Below are positions 40,562 to 49,957 of a stretch of DNA of 64,000 nucleotides, in pieces (the first letter of the stretch is position 1; each line of letters opens with the position of its first letter). The DNA is from a virus. Made by a program: the position numbers and the translations under genes. The stretch covers positions 16,339 to 80,338 of the IMG/VR virus record IMGVR_UViG_3300009320_000008; one strand, given 5' to 3'. The notes beneath the pieces were generated by a model, which saw only the letters and a program-made list of their open reading frames with translations, was not told the DNA's origin and made no database searches.

Positions 40562-41167
40562 ATGGCACATGTATTTCCCCCCAAATTTAGAGAGAACCAC
40601 GGGAAGTTAATGATAAGGAAGGGAGAGTTTTATACCATTAACAACCTGTTTAACACATGGGAGATTATACCGGATTGTACTGCGTTTCATCCAAATCCTT
40701 GTGTGGCAATGAATATGTGCCATCATGGTAAGGAGGTTGGAAGTAAGTGCGGAGTACAGACCGAGTATATGGAAGTAATCACCGAAATTATTATCAGGAA
40801 CTTCAAGGAGGAGCTGTCGGAGTCGGATTTGTACAGGGTAGGGATGCATCTTATCCCATTGTATAATGTCTTATGTAAGCTGAAGATTGCTATGGTAGGG
40901 GTGGAGCAGGTTACTGTCCACGGTCCTCGGGGAGGGATTGCTATGCATCCGATCTTTAAGGAGTTTCGGCAGCAGATCAAGATTATCGAGGATACGTGGA
41001 AGAGTATCGGTATATCGGAGTTCCCTGATCCTCATAGTCCTTTGGGACCACGTAAGAAGAAGGGTAAACGTCCGCCTTTGGGTATGAAGAAAGCGGGAGA
41101 TGGACACGTTACTTACTACTCCAAGATGGAGGCGGAGGCCTTGGGTAATGGAACTCCTTCTAAGTAA
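40562..41167 (+). CDS. Putative terminase small subunit
   Basis: 201 aa protein directly upstream of the large terminase gene. Its helical middle (EYMEVITEIIIRNFKEEL, LYNVLCKLKIAMVGVEQV, HPIFKEFRQQIKIIEDTWKSIGIS) resembles P27-type small terminase subunits, where NP/HP-x-x-KE-x-R is followed by a late LGLTP-like turn. The C-terminus is basic. It would recognise the packaging site and recruit the large subunit. The assignment rests on position and weak pattern. Confidence 0.68.
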   Translation: MAHVFPPKFRENHGKLMIRKGEFYTINNLFNTWEIIPDCTAFHPNPCVAMNMCHHGKEVGSKCGVQTEYMEVITEIIIRNFKEELSESDLYRVGMHLIPLYNVLCKLKIAMVGVEQVTVHGPRGGIAMHPIFKEFRQQIKIIEDTWKSIGISEFPDPHSPLGPRKKKGKRPPLGMKKAGDGHVTYYSKMEAEALGNGTPSK

Positions 41168-43046
41168 ACGGACTATAGAGGCCCATGCTCCAAGGGTTTA
41201 TGTTCCGGGAGATTATAGGGACGGGGCGGAGGGGATGATAGATTGGTGTAATACCCATGTCTGTGTTCCTATATATCCGATCAATGAGGATGGGAAAGCG
41301 TTGTATTCGGAATGGTGTTTGTTAGGGGAGTTGCCGGATACCTTACATCCTAAGACCAAAAAATCATATAAACAGATGTGGGAGGCGCAGCAGGAGATAC
41401 TCCGGGAAGCCTTACGAATGGAAGATGGAGAGTTCGTATACCGGTTGCTTATCTTCTGTTGGATGCGTGGTGAAGGGAAGTCGTTATTAGCGGTCTTAAT
41501 ACAATTGTGGAAGTTTTTCAACTGGCCGCGTCAACAGATCATGCTTGGTGCTAACTCGAAAGACCAGGTTAAGTTCGTTCACTTTGATATTATGAGGGAT
41601 ATTATCATCAACAGTCCCCGGTTGATGGAGATGGTCGGCCCTCGGGGGAATATACAGGAGAAGGAGATACGGCTGAAGGACGATTATGGGGACATTAAAT
41701 CCCTGATTCGCAGTATCTCATCTTTTAGTGGTATCGTGTCTAATATTACGGGGTATACGTTCTCCGAGATATTTGACATGAAGAAACCGAAATTCTTTAC
41801 TCAGCTTGATGGATCTATTCGTAACATTCCCAATGCCCTCGGTGTGATCGATTCTACGGTATCATCCAAACTGCATGTTTTGTACCGGTTGTATGAAAAC
41901 TTTACTTTAGGGAAGACCAAGGCGGTCTTCTTTTCATACCGGTGTTCGACTGATGCTGATTTATTGGATTATTGGAATCCCAATATGACGGAAGATCAGT
42001 TGTCAGATTATCAGGTTAAGTTTCCCTTTGGGGAGTTCGAACGGTACTTCCAGAATTTGTGGAGTGCAGGTATCGACCAAGTGTTTTCATCGGAGATGAT
42101 TGAGGAGATGGGGATACTTGGATGTGATGGAGGGATATTGAATCACTCTGATATTAGGGAGACATTGGTTGAGAGGAATAAGCTTGTAGAGGTGTTGGGG
42201 GAATTGAAGGGAAGGGGACTCAATACCAAGTTTAGGCGAATACAGGATGCTACATTCCGAGTAGATGCATATAATGATCGGTTGAAGTCTGTCGAGAATC
42301 TTTACCATATAAGCGAATTCAATGCTCCGTGTGTTCCGGACTTCTTATCGTTTCAGAATTTGACGGACGTGTTTGATACCCATTTTGCATTGATGGCTGG
42401 AGTTGACTTTGGGGATCCTTTTGCCCTTAACTCTCCTGCCAAGACGATACTGGTAGTCGTTGCCAAGGGACTACCGGGAAGTAGATCCTCCCCCTACCAA
42501 TTTGTGGCAGGGCAGTCCGATCCTCGTTATCTATACCTGGTATTATATGTTACCGCTATTAACAAGCACGATCATGGTCTTGTCAAACAGGAGCTGGATG
42601 TTATTCATACAGGGTTTGAAGGAGTGGACGTTCTTTGCTCGGAGCGTTACGGTGCTTGGGATATTCAAGGGTGGTGTGACGACCGGGGAATTGACTTCCA
42701 ACCTATACATCCTACGTATGATAAACAGAAGGAAGCTTTCAAAGCGGTTCTTGAGCCTGTAAGGGATGGGAGATACAAATGCCCCCCAACGGGAGTTCCT
42801 GGAGTTAAAAAGAGAGATATCATTCAGGAAGAGTTCGCTATGTTCAATCATGACGATAACAAGAAGTGGTTTGGAAGCACTGAAAAGGGAGAGAACGCTG
42901 GAGTGCAGGATGACTTCATGTTTGCTAATGCGTGGTGTATATATGGTGGACGAAATCTGTCTGTGGCTGATTTCCGCATCAGACAAGGCATATTGAACTT
43001 CGGTACGTTTGTTCCTGGAACTGGCCTGTTAGGAAATTACGCTTAA
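41148..43046 (+). CDS. terL: Terminase large subunit
   Basis: About 632 aa. The ATPase domain has a Walker A-like CWMRGEGKSLLAVLI and, after it, LGANSKDQVKFVHFDI and YTFSEIFDMKK (Walker B-like region); the nuclease domain is suggested by AGVDFGDPFA, by SERYGAWDIQGW and by a late DDFMFANAWCIYGG. It packages DNA into the prohead. The ATG at 41148 sits behind GGAGGCCTTGGGTA; another in-frame ATG at 41100 would overlap the small subunit gene by 68 bases. Confidence 0.88.
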   Translation: MELLLSKRTIEAHAPRVYVPGDYRDGAEGMIDWCNTHVCVPIYPINEDGKALYSEWCLLGELPDTLHPKTKKSYKQMWEAQQEILREALRMEDGEFVYRLLIFCWMRGEGKSLLAVLIQLWKFFNWPRQQIMLGANSKDQVKFVHFDIMRDIIINSPRLMEMVGPRGNIQEKEIRLKDDYGDIKSLIRSISSFSGIVSNITGYTFSEIFDMKKPKFFTQLDGSIRNIPNALGVIDSTVSSKLHVLYRLYENFTLGKTKAVFFSYRCSTDADLLDYWNPNMTEDQLSDYQVKFPFGEFERYFQNLWSAGIDQVFSSEMIEEMGILGCDGGILNHSDIRETLVERNKLVEVLGELKGRGLNTKFRRIQDATFRVDAYNDRLKSVENLYHISEFNAPCVPDFLSFQNLTDVFDTHFALMAGVDFGDPFALNSPAKTILVVVAKGLPGSRSSPYQFVAGQSDPRYLYLVLYVTAINKHDHGLVKQELDVIHTGFEGVDVLCSERYGAWDIQGWCDDRGIDFQPIHPTYDKQKEAFKAVLEPVRDGRYKCPPTGVPGVKKRDIIQEEFAMFNHDDNKKWFGSTEKGENAGVQDDFMFANAWCIYGGRNLSVADFRIRQGILNFGTFVPGTGLLGNYA

Positions 43047-43197
43047 AAATCATTTATTTATATTGGTATGCGTAACTAAGTGTTACGGAGTGCTGATTAG
43101 GACTATTGACTTTTACCTTGAAGTGTGTTTTCCTGGAATCATATTTATTCTTTTGCGTGTTTTGGGATCATACGATATGTAGTATAAAGGGCTTTAA

Positions 43198-44805
43198 ATG
43201 GACGCTTTAAAAGATTTCGATAAAAACCTGAATATGCTGAAAGAGGTTCCTGCCGAAGTTCTCCAAAGAATTTCTTTTACTATGCCGTGGCAACATGACC
43301 CAAACACCGGTGATTACGTTGATCCCGATGGGTTTTCACCTGTTTGGGATATAAATAAAGAAGAATCCGCCGCTGTTCGTGATCTTTTACAGGCAACTTG
43401 CTGGAATAAATTCCAAAGAAACCCCCAAATCAATACAGCAGTCCGTGGAATGATGGGCAGATTAACGGGATTTGGTTACGAATCCTCATCTGGGGAGTGG
43501 AAAGTCCAGCAAGCCATTGAGGAAATTGAGGAAGATCCTCGAAATCGCTTGTATACCTTCTGGCCCAAGTATGTTGGAAGGGCTTACGTAGAAGGTGAAT
43601 TGTTCCTTCTTCTCACATTACACCTGGATGGGTTTGTTGAAGTGGACTTTATCGACCCAAGGCTTGTTAAGGGAGGGGGAACAGACGATACAGGAATTAT
43701 CTTTCACTCTCGTAAACGAACTATGCCTTTATTCTATAACGTTGATTTTGATGGGAACGGGGAGTTTGAGCAGATTCCATCGATTTTCGTAGGCCGGTAC
43801 CCTTCTCTTGTGGCTGATGCACAGGCCCAAAAGAGCTTTGAAGGGAGTTATGATCGGAAACGACAGTCGGCAAGCCGGTCTTTAAAGCACAAATTCAGAC
43901 CGTTGGGAGGCTACAGGCGTTTCATGGTATCTTGGGATATGGGACTCATAACTCGGAGATCTGTCTCTTACCTCAGGACGACAATCCAATGGCTCAATCA
44001 TTATGAAAATCTTAAGCGGTATGAAATAGACCATAAAAAGTCGAGTGGAGCTTACGCATGGGTTTTTAGTTTTGAGGATGTGAAAGCTTTTCAAACTTGG
44101 TTATCCCTTACAGACGACCAAAGACGGAAAACAGGAATCGCTCAGAAGATGGTACCCGGTAGTAGACTTGTTCTTCCCCCTGGAATGACTGTCAAGGCCG
44201 AAAATCCCAATCTTACCTCCATTAAAGATCAAGATACGGATATTCTTCAGATGGTCATTAGCGGGCTGAACGAACCATCCGATGTTACTACCGGGAGCCC
44301 TTCTGGGCCATTCTCATCCGTTAAAGCGGCAAGGGGGCCGATGTCGGATAGAACATCCGATGAAATTTCCTATTTCGAGAATTTCCTCAGATTCGACTTT
44401 TGGGGGAGTATCTTCTTTCTGAAGAAAACAATTGGAACATTTCCTGAGTTCTTGAGAGTCAAAAAGGCTGTTGGGTGGGAAGAACAAGAACCCGTTTTTA
44501 AAAAGGTCCCACGCAGACCGGAGAAACTGATCGAATTTCAATTCCCGACTTCAGAGACAATCGATTCCGAAGGTAGGGCAAGGGCATTTCTTGGGGTTAA
44601 GCATGGTCCGATATCAGAAACGCTCGGAATTCCCAATAAGGAAGTGGCGAGAAGACTTGGTGTTGGTGGTTATGCTAAAGCTCGATTGGACAAAGCGACA
44701 GAGGATGATACGTATCCTGAACTTGTTTATACAGTTGATGCGGAGTCTTTGCAAGAAAGCACGGAAGGTGAACCTTCTAAAAATGATAAGAAAGAGAACG
44801 AATAA
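43198..44805 (+). CDS. Portal protein
   Basis: 535 aa, the expected size. RNPQINTAVRGMMGRLTGFG near residue 80 and the following GRAYVEGELFLLL segment are portal-like, as are VDFIDPRLV, GLNEPSDVTTGSPSGPFSSVKAARGPM and the acidic C-terminus. It forms the dodecameric ring at the capsid vertex. A 150-base gap upstream contains a CGTAAC-TAAGT-GTTACG hairpin and no gene. Confidence 0.85.
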   Translation: MDALKDFDKNLNMLKEVPAEVLQRISFTMPWQHDPNTGDYVDPDGFSPVWDINKEESAAVRDLLQATCWNKFQRNPQINTAVRGMMGRLTGFGYESSSGEWKVQQAIEEIEEDPRNRLYTFWPKYVGRAYVEGELFLLLTLHLDGFVEVDFIDPRLVKGGGTDDTGIIFHSRKRTMPLFYNVDFDGNGEFEQIPSIFVGRYPSLVADAQAQKSFEGSYDRKRQSASRSLKHKFRPLGGYRRFMVSWDMGLITRRSVSYLRTTIQWLNHYENLKRYEIDHKKSSGAYAWVFSFEDVKAFQTWLSLTDDQRRKTGIAQKMVPGSRLVLPPGMTVKAENPNLTSIKDQDTDILQMVISGLNEPSDVTTGSPSGPFSSVKAARGPMSDRTSDEISYFENFLRFDFWGSIFFLKKTIGTFPEFLRVKKAVGWEEQEPVFKKVPRRPEKLIEFQFPTSETIDSEGRARAFLGVKHGPISETLGIPNKEVARRLGVGGYAKARLDKATEDDTYPELVYTVDAESLQESTEGEPSKNDKKENE

Positions 44806-44825
44806 TTTTAACGGAGGATAGGAGG

Positions 44826-46013
44826 ATGGCTAAAAAACTGGAGAAAGTCCCGAATGGTGCATTAAGGCTTGTCGATGTTGGTTCTTCTGTTGCCTGTGCG
44901 TTTGCCGAAGACGGAGCCGATGGAAAAAAACTCCGTATGGTGGCGTATTCAGGGGGTATAATCAAGGACCATTGGTGGTGGGATGATCTGGCAATCGATG
45001 TTTCCGGAGTGAAGTTTGATCGTGCTAAGTTCCCGGTTTTGGAACAGCATGATACACGGAAGAAGGTTGCGTTCTCCAAGAAACCCCTCAAAGAAAACAA
45101 TCAGCTTGTTCTCAATCCAGATACGACTGTCTTTGTAGACACCCCTTTCAGTGAGGAGTTCCAAAAGCTGTCTCAACAGGGCTTTCCTTATCAGGCAAGT
45201 ATTTATGCCATTCCAACAAAGGTTGAGCGTATTTCGGAGGGATCAAAAGCTGAAGTGAATGGTTTTACGATGAAGGGTCCGGCAACGATTTGGCGTGAAT
45301 GTTTCTATCAGGAAGCATCTGTCTGTGTGTTCGGATGGGACAAGAAAACCGAGTCCCGGGCTTTTTCACGAGAGGAAAAGACCGAGCTTGAAATTGAGGA
45401 GCTTGGACTCAGCGTCGATGAGGACGTACAAGATGAATCTTCAACCCAGGAAGAGGAGGTGAATTCGATGGATCTCAAAGAGTTTAAAGAGAAATTTGCG
45501 GATGTGGCGGAGGAATTCGCTATGGAAATCAGGCTTGCCGTTACCAAGGAAAAGGACAAAGAGTTCGACAAGGAGCGTGAGACCTTTAACTCCCAGTTGG
45601 GCGATATGTCCAAGCGGCTGGATGAAAGCGATGAGCGGATTGCCAAATTCGAAAAATCGGAAACGATCCGGACCGAGAACGAACTCCGGGTGGAGGCCGA
45701 CAAGATTTGGGATGTTGCATTGGCGAAATCCGAACTCCGGGAAAGCCTGTATCCCAAGGTCCGCAAGCATGTTTCTTACTCCAAATTCGTGAATGAAAAC
45801 GTTTTGGACGTGGAGAAGTTTGCGGAGACCGTTGCTGGAGAGATTTCGGATTGGGAAGGCCGTACCAAATCTGAGGACGTGGTTCTTGGCACAGGAACCG
45901 GAGGCCGTTCCGCACTTGGTGCCGATGGGGCGGATGACGACAAGGAAAAACTCGCAAACAAGGAACGTACCAGTTCCCTGCTTGCCTTGGCGGGACACAA
46001 GGAGGACAAATAA
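44826..46013 (+). CDS. Prohead protease with C-terminal scaffold region
   Basis: 395 aa. The N-terminal ~190 residues look like an HK97-type (U35) maturation protease: FPVLEQHDTRKKVAFSK with a His, GFPYQASIYAIP with a Ser, and YQEASVCVFGWD. Residues about 215-370 are charged helical coiled coil (KEKDKEFDKERE, DMSKRLDESDERIAKFEKSE) typical of a scaffold. Protease-scaffold fusion genes with a nested scaffold are known from lambda (C/Nu3) and others. Starts behind GGAGGATAGG. Confidence 0.78.
   Translation: MAKKLEKVPNGALRLVDVGSSVACAFAEDGADGKKLRMVAYSGGIIKDHWWWDDLAIDVSGVKFDRAKFPVLEQHDTRKKVAFSKKPLKENNQLVLNPDTTVFVDTPFSEEFQKLSQQGFPYQASIYAIPTKVERISEGSKAEVNGFTMKGPATIWRECFYQEASVCVFGWDKKTESRAFSREEKTELEIEELGLSVDEDVQDESSTQEEEVNSMDLKEFKEKFADVAEEFAMEIRLAVTKEKDKEFDKERETFNSQLGDMSKRLDESDERIAKFEKSETIRTENELRVEADKIWDVALAKSELRESLYPKVRKHVSYSKFVNENVLDVEKFAETVAGEISDWEGRTKSEDVVLGTGTGGRSALGADGADDDKEKLANKERTSSLLALAGHKEDK
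45468..46013 (+). CDS. Nested in-frame scaffold protein
   Basis: 181 aa product predicted from an internal ATG at codon 215 of the protease gene, directly behind AAGAGGAGGTGAATTCG, a stronger ribosome site than that of most genes here. It contains only the coiled-coil scaffold part. Independent translation would supply scaffold in excess over protease. Confidence 0.72.
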   Translation: MDLKEFKEKFADVAEEFAMEIRLAVTKEKDKEFDKERETFNSQLGDMSKRLDESDERIAKFEKSETIRTENELRVEADKIWDVALAKSELRESLYPKVRKHVSYSKFVNENVLDVEKFAETVAGEISDWEGRTKSEDVVLGTGTGGRSALGADGADDDKEKLANKERTSSLLALAGHKEDK

Positions 46014-46075
46014 TATAGGCAAATCGTTTGTTGCAATTGGAATTAATTTAAAACCATTTGAGGAGGTGAAAACTT

Positions 46076-46762
46076 ATGGATATTCCTGGAGTGATCATCG
46101 GACAACAGAAGGATTACAAGGAGATTTACGTCTATGGGGATGAGGGGGTCTTGAAGATTCCGAGCATTACCCTCCAGTTAGGCTACGGGTTAATCGAAGC
46201 GGGTTCAGCTTTGGCTAAAAATCTGTCGGCGGCTGGAAACCTGGCGAAACTCGTTCCTTACAATCCGACAACCTTTACCGGCGGTGCCAGTGAAAACCAT
46301 CCGGGACGTGCCTATCTGGTAGCGAATACCGGAGCAACGGCAACGACCTGTAATGTGACGCTGGATGATAGCTACAAGTTTGCGGTAGGGGATGATCTTA
46401 TTATCAATGATAACGTCACCTCCGCGGAGAATCTTGGAGCCATCACCACAATCGACCGGACCACGTATTCAAATTACGCGGTCATCACTTTCACCACAGC
46501 AATCGGCGGAACAGCCTTTACCACGGCGCGTTTCGGTCATGTATTTGTTGAAGCCGGAACTTCCGGTAACAACTATTCCGACTGTGTGGGTATTCTCGAA
46601 AAGACGGTTGATACCGGCACCGGCGTAAACGCCAAGGGAGCAGTTGCCACATTGGTGTGGGGGAACTGTGCGCTTTGGAATGGTATGCTCACGAATGTTG
46701 ATGCGGCGGCACGGACTGACATTTCTGCCACCGTTTTCGGCCAACAGCTTATGATCAGGTAA
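46076..46762 (+). CDS. Putative head decoration protein
   Basis: 228 aa. Position between scaffold and major capsid protein and the pattern KIPSITLQLGYGLIEAGSALA at the start and NAKGAVATLVWGNCALWNGML at the end fit a lambda gpD-like decoration protein with a beta-rich insertion (residues 60-160). Starts behind GAGGAGGTGAAAACTT, consistent with high expression. Confidence 0.68.
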   Translation: MDIPGVIIGQQKDYKEIYVYGDEGVLKIPSITLQLGYGLIEAGSALAKNLSAAGNLAKLVPYNPTTFTGGASENHPGRAYLVANTGATATTCNVTLDDSYKFAVGDDLIINDNVTSAENLGAITTIDRTTYSNYAVITFTTAIGGTAFTTARFGHVFVEAGTSGNNYSDCVGILEKTVDTGTGVNAKGAVATLVWGNCALWNGMLTNVDAAARTDISATVFGQQLMIR

Positions 46763-46790
46763 GCACCCCAAGAGGGGAGGTGAAGTAGAT

Positions 46791-48206
46791 ATGAAGAAAA
46801 GCGAACTTATTAAAATGTTGGCCGAAATGGGTGTGGATGTAAATCAGTTTGCACGTGGAAGCGCAGACATCCCGGATCTGAAGTTGGAAGTCATTCAGGA
46901 TTTTATGACTACCTTCATGAAGCCCCCGGAGTTGGTGCTTTCGAAACTGTTTCCTGTTTCCGACTCTCCGTCCAGCACGATCAAGTGGGAATCTCAGCGT
47001 GGTGGTAGGGGAATGACTCCGTTTGTTGCCCCCGGCGCACCTGCCCCGGTAACTGCTCCGTTTGGGTTTGCGAAACACCGGGCGGAAGCGGCATACTGGA
47101 AGGAGAAGATGTATTTTGATGAGGAATTCCTCAACAATCTCCGCAAGCCCGGAACCGATTCCGTTTACGACGAGGCCCGCGAAAAGGTCGCAACCAACCT
47201 GGCGGCATTATCGGCTCGTTCCGACCGAAGGCTGGAGTGGATGTTCTCTCAGATGCTTTCCGGTGGTACCATCACCTATGAGGTACAGGGTGGTTACAAA
47301 ATGACCTTGGACTATCAGATTCCGTCTGATCATATCGTCTCCTTGACGAGTGATTATTATTGGGATACGGGTTCAAGCCGAAACATCCTCAAGGACATTC
47401 AGGACGCCAAGATCAAGGTCAAAAAGGCGTGTGGGGCAGTTCCCAATTACGCCATTTTCAATTCCCAGGTGCTGAAACATCTGGCAAACGACACCACGAT
47501 CCGGCAGCTTCTTCAGAAGAATTATTTTGGAGATGGTCGCCTGTTCAATGGTACTGGAGGTTCTGCTTCTGGTATCCATGAACTGATCGGTGTCAATCCG
47601 TCCATTATTGGAGGGCTTCTGGACATCGAAAACTTTGTGGTCTTCGATGAAATGTATGAGATCCGTGCTTGGTTGACAGCCGCCGTGACTGGTGGTTCCA
47701 CCACATGGGTTTTCGTTGACAAGGTGGAAGATTTCAAGACCGCCGAGTTGCTCCGATTTAACGATCAGAGTGCGGGGACTTATGAGGAACGGTACATCAT
47801 CAGCATCGATACCGAAGGTTCCAGAATTCAAGTCGCCTATCCCCCGGCCAGTTCGTATAAGGCAGGGGAGGACTTCGTCACCATGGTGACACCGTACATT
47901 GCGGACGATAAATTCATCATGTTTGCGTCCCATGTTGACGGTCAGCCCATTTCCAAGTACAAACGTGCACCGTTTGGCTTGGAGCGTCACTATGGCAAAT
48001 TCACCGACAAGAAACCTGCGTGGGATCCGGAAGGATTGTGGGTCCGTGTTCAGGATAAAGGCTTGCCCGTTCTTATGCAACGGGATGCGGTCTATATCCT
48101 TGATGTTACGGCGACCACTGGTCAGTCAGCTACCACAACGACGACCACAACGACGACCACAACCACAACCACAACAACCAGTTCGACCACAACCACCACC
48201 GCCTAA
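46791..48206 (+). CDS. Major capsid protein with a threonine-rich C-terminal tail
   Basis: 471 aa of the lambda gpE-like (HK97-fold) class: KPPELVLSKLFPVSDSPSSTIKWE near residue 43, then EKMYFDEEFL, ARSDRRLEWMFSQML, NYAIFNSQVLKHL and HVDGQPISKYKRAPFG. The last 24 residues are T16-S2-T5-A (bases 48132-48203), encoded by mixed ACC/ACA/ACG codons. The tail would protrude from the shell or be cleaved. Starts behind GGGGAGGTGAAGTAGAT. Confidence 0.9.
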   Translation: MKKSELIKMLAEMGVDVNQFARGSADIPDLKLEVIQDFMTTFMKPPELVLSKLFPVSDSPSSTIKWESQRGGRGMTPFVAPGAPAPVTAPFGFAKHRAEAAYWKEKMYFDEEFLNNLRKPGTDSVYDEAREKVATNLAALSARSDRRLEWMFSQMLSGGTITYEVQGGYKMTLDYQIPSDHIVSLTSDYYWDTGSSRNILKDIQDAKIKVKKACGAVPNYAIFNSQVLKHLANDTTIRQLLQKNYFGDGRLFNGTGGSASGIHELIGVNPSIIGGLLDIENFVVFDEMYEIRAWLTAAVTGGSTTWVFVDKVEDFKTAELLRFNDQSAGTYEERYIISIDTEGSRIQVAYPPASSYKAGEDFVTMVTPYIADDKFIMFASHVDGQPISKYKRAPFGLERHYGKFTDKKPAWDPEGLWVRVQDKGLPVLMQRDAVYILDVTATTGQSATTTTTTTTTTTTTTTTSSTTTTTA

Positions 48207-48224
48207 TAGCGGAGGAGGAGTGAC

Positions 48225-48653
48225 ATGATCACAAAAGTCCGTCTGGTAAAGACGTTAAAAGCGGGAAACGATGTCTGGATAGCAGGACTTGAGCTTCCTA
48301 ATAGAGCCATGCCTGTTATTCCAGACACGCTTTTGAAAGAGGTCAGACGAAGAACGGGGACGGTGGAGGTCCTTGAACAAAAGACACCCCCGCCGATTCC
48401 CGTTCCTAAAATCGTCATAAGCGACACAAAGACCTCAACAACATTGGTTTCAAAGACCTCAAACGATATTACTCCACTCACAGTTGAGGAGGAGGAGTTT
48501 GAGGAACAGGTCAAGGGAATTCCTCAAGAGGGGGAAGACAAAGCCCAGGTGAAGACCGATAAAACGAGTCCAAAAAAGCGATCTAAAAAGGCTCCTGAGC
48601 CTAAACGAGAGTTAAAACCGAGAACCAAACTAAAACTTCAGGTTAGATCATGA
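48225..48653 (+). CDS. Hypothetical virion-region protein, 142 aa
   Basis: Folded N-terminal part of about 60 residues, then a low-complexity Lys/Pro/Glu-rich tail (SPKKRSKKAPEPKRELKPR). It starts behind GCGGAGGAGGAGTGAC and overlaps the next gene by four bases. Could be a head-associated protein; function unknown. Confidence 0.68.
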   Translation: MITKVRLVKTLKAGNDVWIAGLELPNRAMPVIPDTLLKEVRRRTGTVEVLEQKTPPPIPVPKIVISDTKTSTTLVSKTSNDITPLTVEEEEFEEQVKGIPQEGEDKAQVKTDKTSPKKRSKKAPEPKRELKPRTKLKLQVRS

Positions 48654-49102
48654 CCAGAAATGAGCTTATAGTAAAGTTACAGCAAGAGGTAAAGGGACTC
48701 ACTTCTTATCTGGAAGAAGAGGATTATGATAACGCTATTGACGATGCGTTGAGGGACACAGGTTGGTCCCTTCCTACTACTGTTAACTTTAATATAATTT
48801 GGATAAAAGATAGGGCAAAAAGACACCTGTTCTTTTATCTCCAATCCGAATCTGCTCATAAGTTTAAGTTCGAACAGATTAATCTCCAACATCGATTTGC
48901 CCATTATTCTAAGTTGATTGAAATAGCGGACAAGAATTTTGAGGAAGCCAAAAGGGATAATCCCGAACATTTTTCCGGAGTGGATGCTTTTAAGACTTTT
49001 GGACATCAAGTTGATGCTGGATTTGCTTATGATGGGAATGGTCGTGATATTACATATGACACCGATCAAAATGTTTTGTTTGGTCCTAATGAGACCGATT
49101 AA
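48650..49102 (+). CDS. Putative head-tail connector (adaptor) protein
   Basis: 150 aa helical protein (NELIVKLQQEV, DYDNAIDDALRDTGWSLP, HRFAHYSKLIEIADKNFEEA). Position straight after capsid genes and helical content fit an adaptor of the gp6/gp15 type that docks on the portal. Start overlaps the previous stop. Confidence 0.6.
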   Translation: MTRNELIVKLQQEVKGLTSYLEEEDYDNAIDDALRDTGWSLPTTVNFNIIWIKDRAKRHLFFYLQSESAHKFKFEQINLQHRFAHYSKLIEIADKNFEEAKRDNPEHFSGVDAFKTFGHQVDAGFAYDGNGRDITYDTDQNVLFGPNETD

Positions 49103-49785
49103 TGTCTATCGCATTAGATGTCAAGGACGCAATCATAGAGGCTGGCGTTGCTACAACCATACTTAGGGATTCTGGCAATGTTACCGGCAATTACATTAAG
49201 TATGACTTGAACGCTCAGGTCACAAAGCCTTTTATTCGGGAACACTTTATTGAATTGATGCTCCCGAGTGATTATCCTGCCGAAGTCGGTGAAATAATCC
49301 AAGTAGATGTTTCGGGAATCAAATACATGTTGATGTCCACGACTCCCAACATGTTTGAGAATTCCGTTAGCTACTACTCCGCAGTTATGTATAAGACCAA
49401 TGTGGTTGTTGATGTCAAGCGTCCTTCGGAAGATGATTGGCCTACGCAGACATACCATAAGGTTACGGAGTGGACTACTGTTGCGGCGGATGTCAATGCC
49501 CTTCTCTCGGACCCTCTTTTTGGGACTGATCTTGAAACAGACCAACAGATTGCTTTCTATGACGTTTTTGTTGGGGAGTTGTATATCGCTTCCTCAGTTG
49601 GAATTGAAGTCAATGATCGGATTCGTATCGTATCGGATGAGTACTACAAAGTAGAAACGGTTCTTCGGAATCGATTCAACGGCGTGGATGTGTGTAAGGT
49701 TGTGGAAGACAGCCGACCGGCTTGTACTACTACAACCACGACTACTACAACCAGTTCAAGTACCACAACAACTACTGCTCCATAG
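49102..49785 (+). CDS. Putative head completion protein with a threonine/serine tail
   Basis: 227 aa, beta-rich (VGEIIQVDVSGIKYMLMST, VYKTNVVVDVKRP-like strands, DRIRIVSDEYYKVETVL) and positioned where a stopper or completion protein is expected. The C-terminus T9-S3-T5-A-P (bases 49726-49782) is nearly the same as in the major capsid and tail tube proteins. Start overlaps the upstream stop by one base. Confidence 0.65.
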   Translation: MSIALDVKDAIIEAGVATTILRDSGNVTGNYIKYDLNAQVTKPFIREHFIELMLPSDYPAEVGEIIQVDVSGIKYMLMSTTPNMFENSVSYYSAVMYKTNVVVDVKRPSEDDWPTQTYHKVTEWTTVAADVNALLSDPLFGTDLETDQQIAFYDVFVGELYIASSVGIEVNDRIRIVSDEYYKVETVLRNRFNGVDVCKVVEDSRPACTTTTTTTTTSSSTTTTTAP

Positions 49786-49793
49786 GGGGAGTG

Positions 49794-49952
49794 ATGGACA
49801 AGCAAGTGAAATGTATACATTGTATGAGGGACACATCTTCCTACTATGTGTTTGTTGCGAATAAGGGTCCATTATGTCGTGTATGTGCCACGATTGTAAT
49901 GGGAAAAGAAACCAAGAACAATGAAAAGCCTGATCCAAGGTATACGACTTAG
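49794..49952 (+). CDS. Small zinc-finger-like protein, 52 aa
   Basis: Starts MDKQVKCIHCMRDTSS and continues GPLCRVCATIV; two C-x2-C pairs give a rubredoxin-like zinc knuckle. The ATG at 49794 is behind GGGGGAGTG. Function unknown; it sits among connector genes. Confidence 0.7.
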   Translation: MDKQVKCIHCMRDTSSYYVFVANKGPLCRVCATIVMGKETKNNEKPDPRYTT

Positions 49953-49957
49953 AAACT

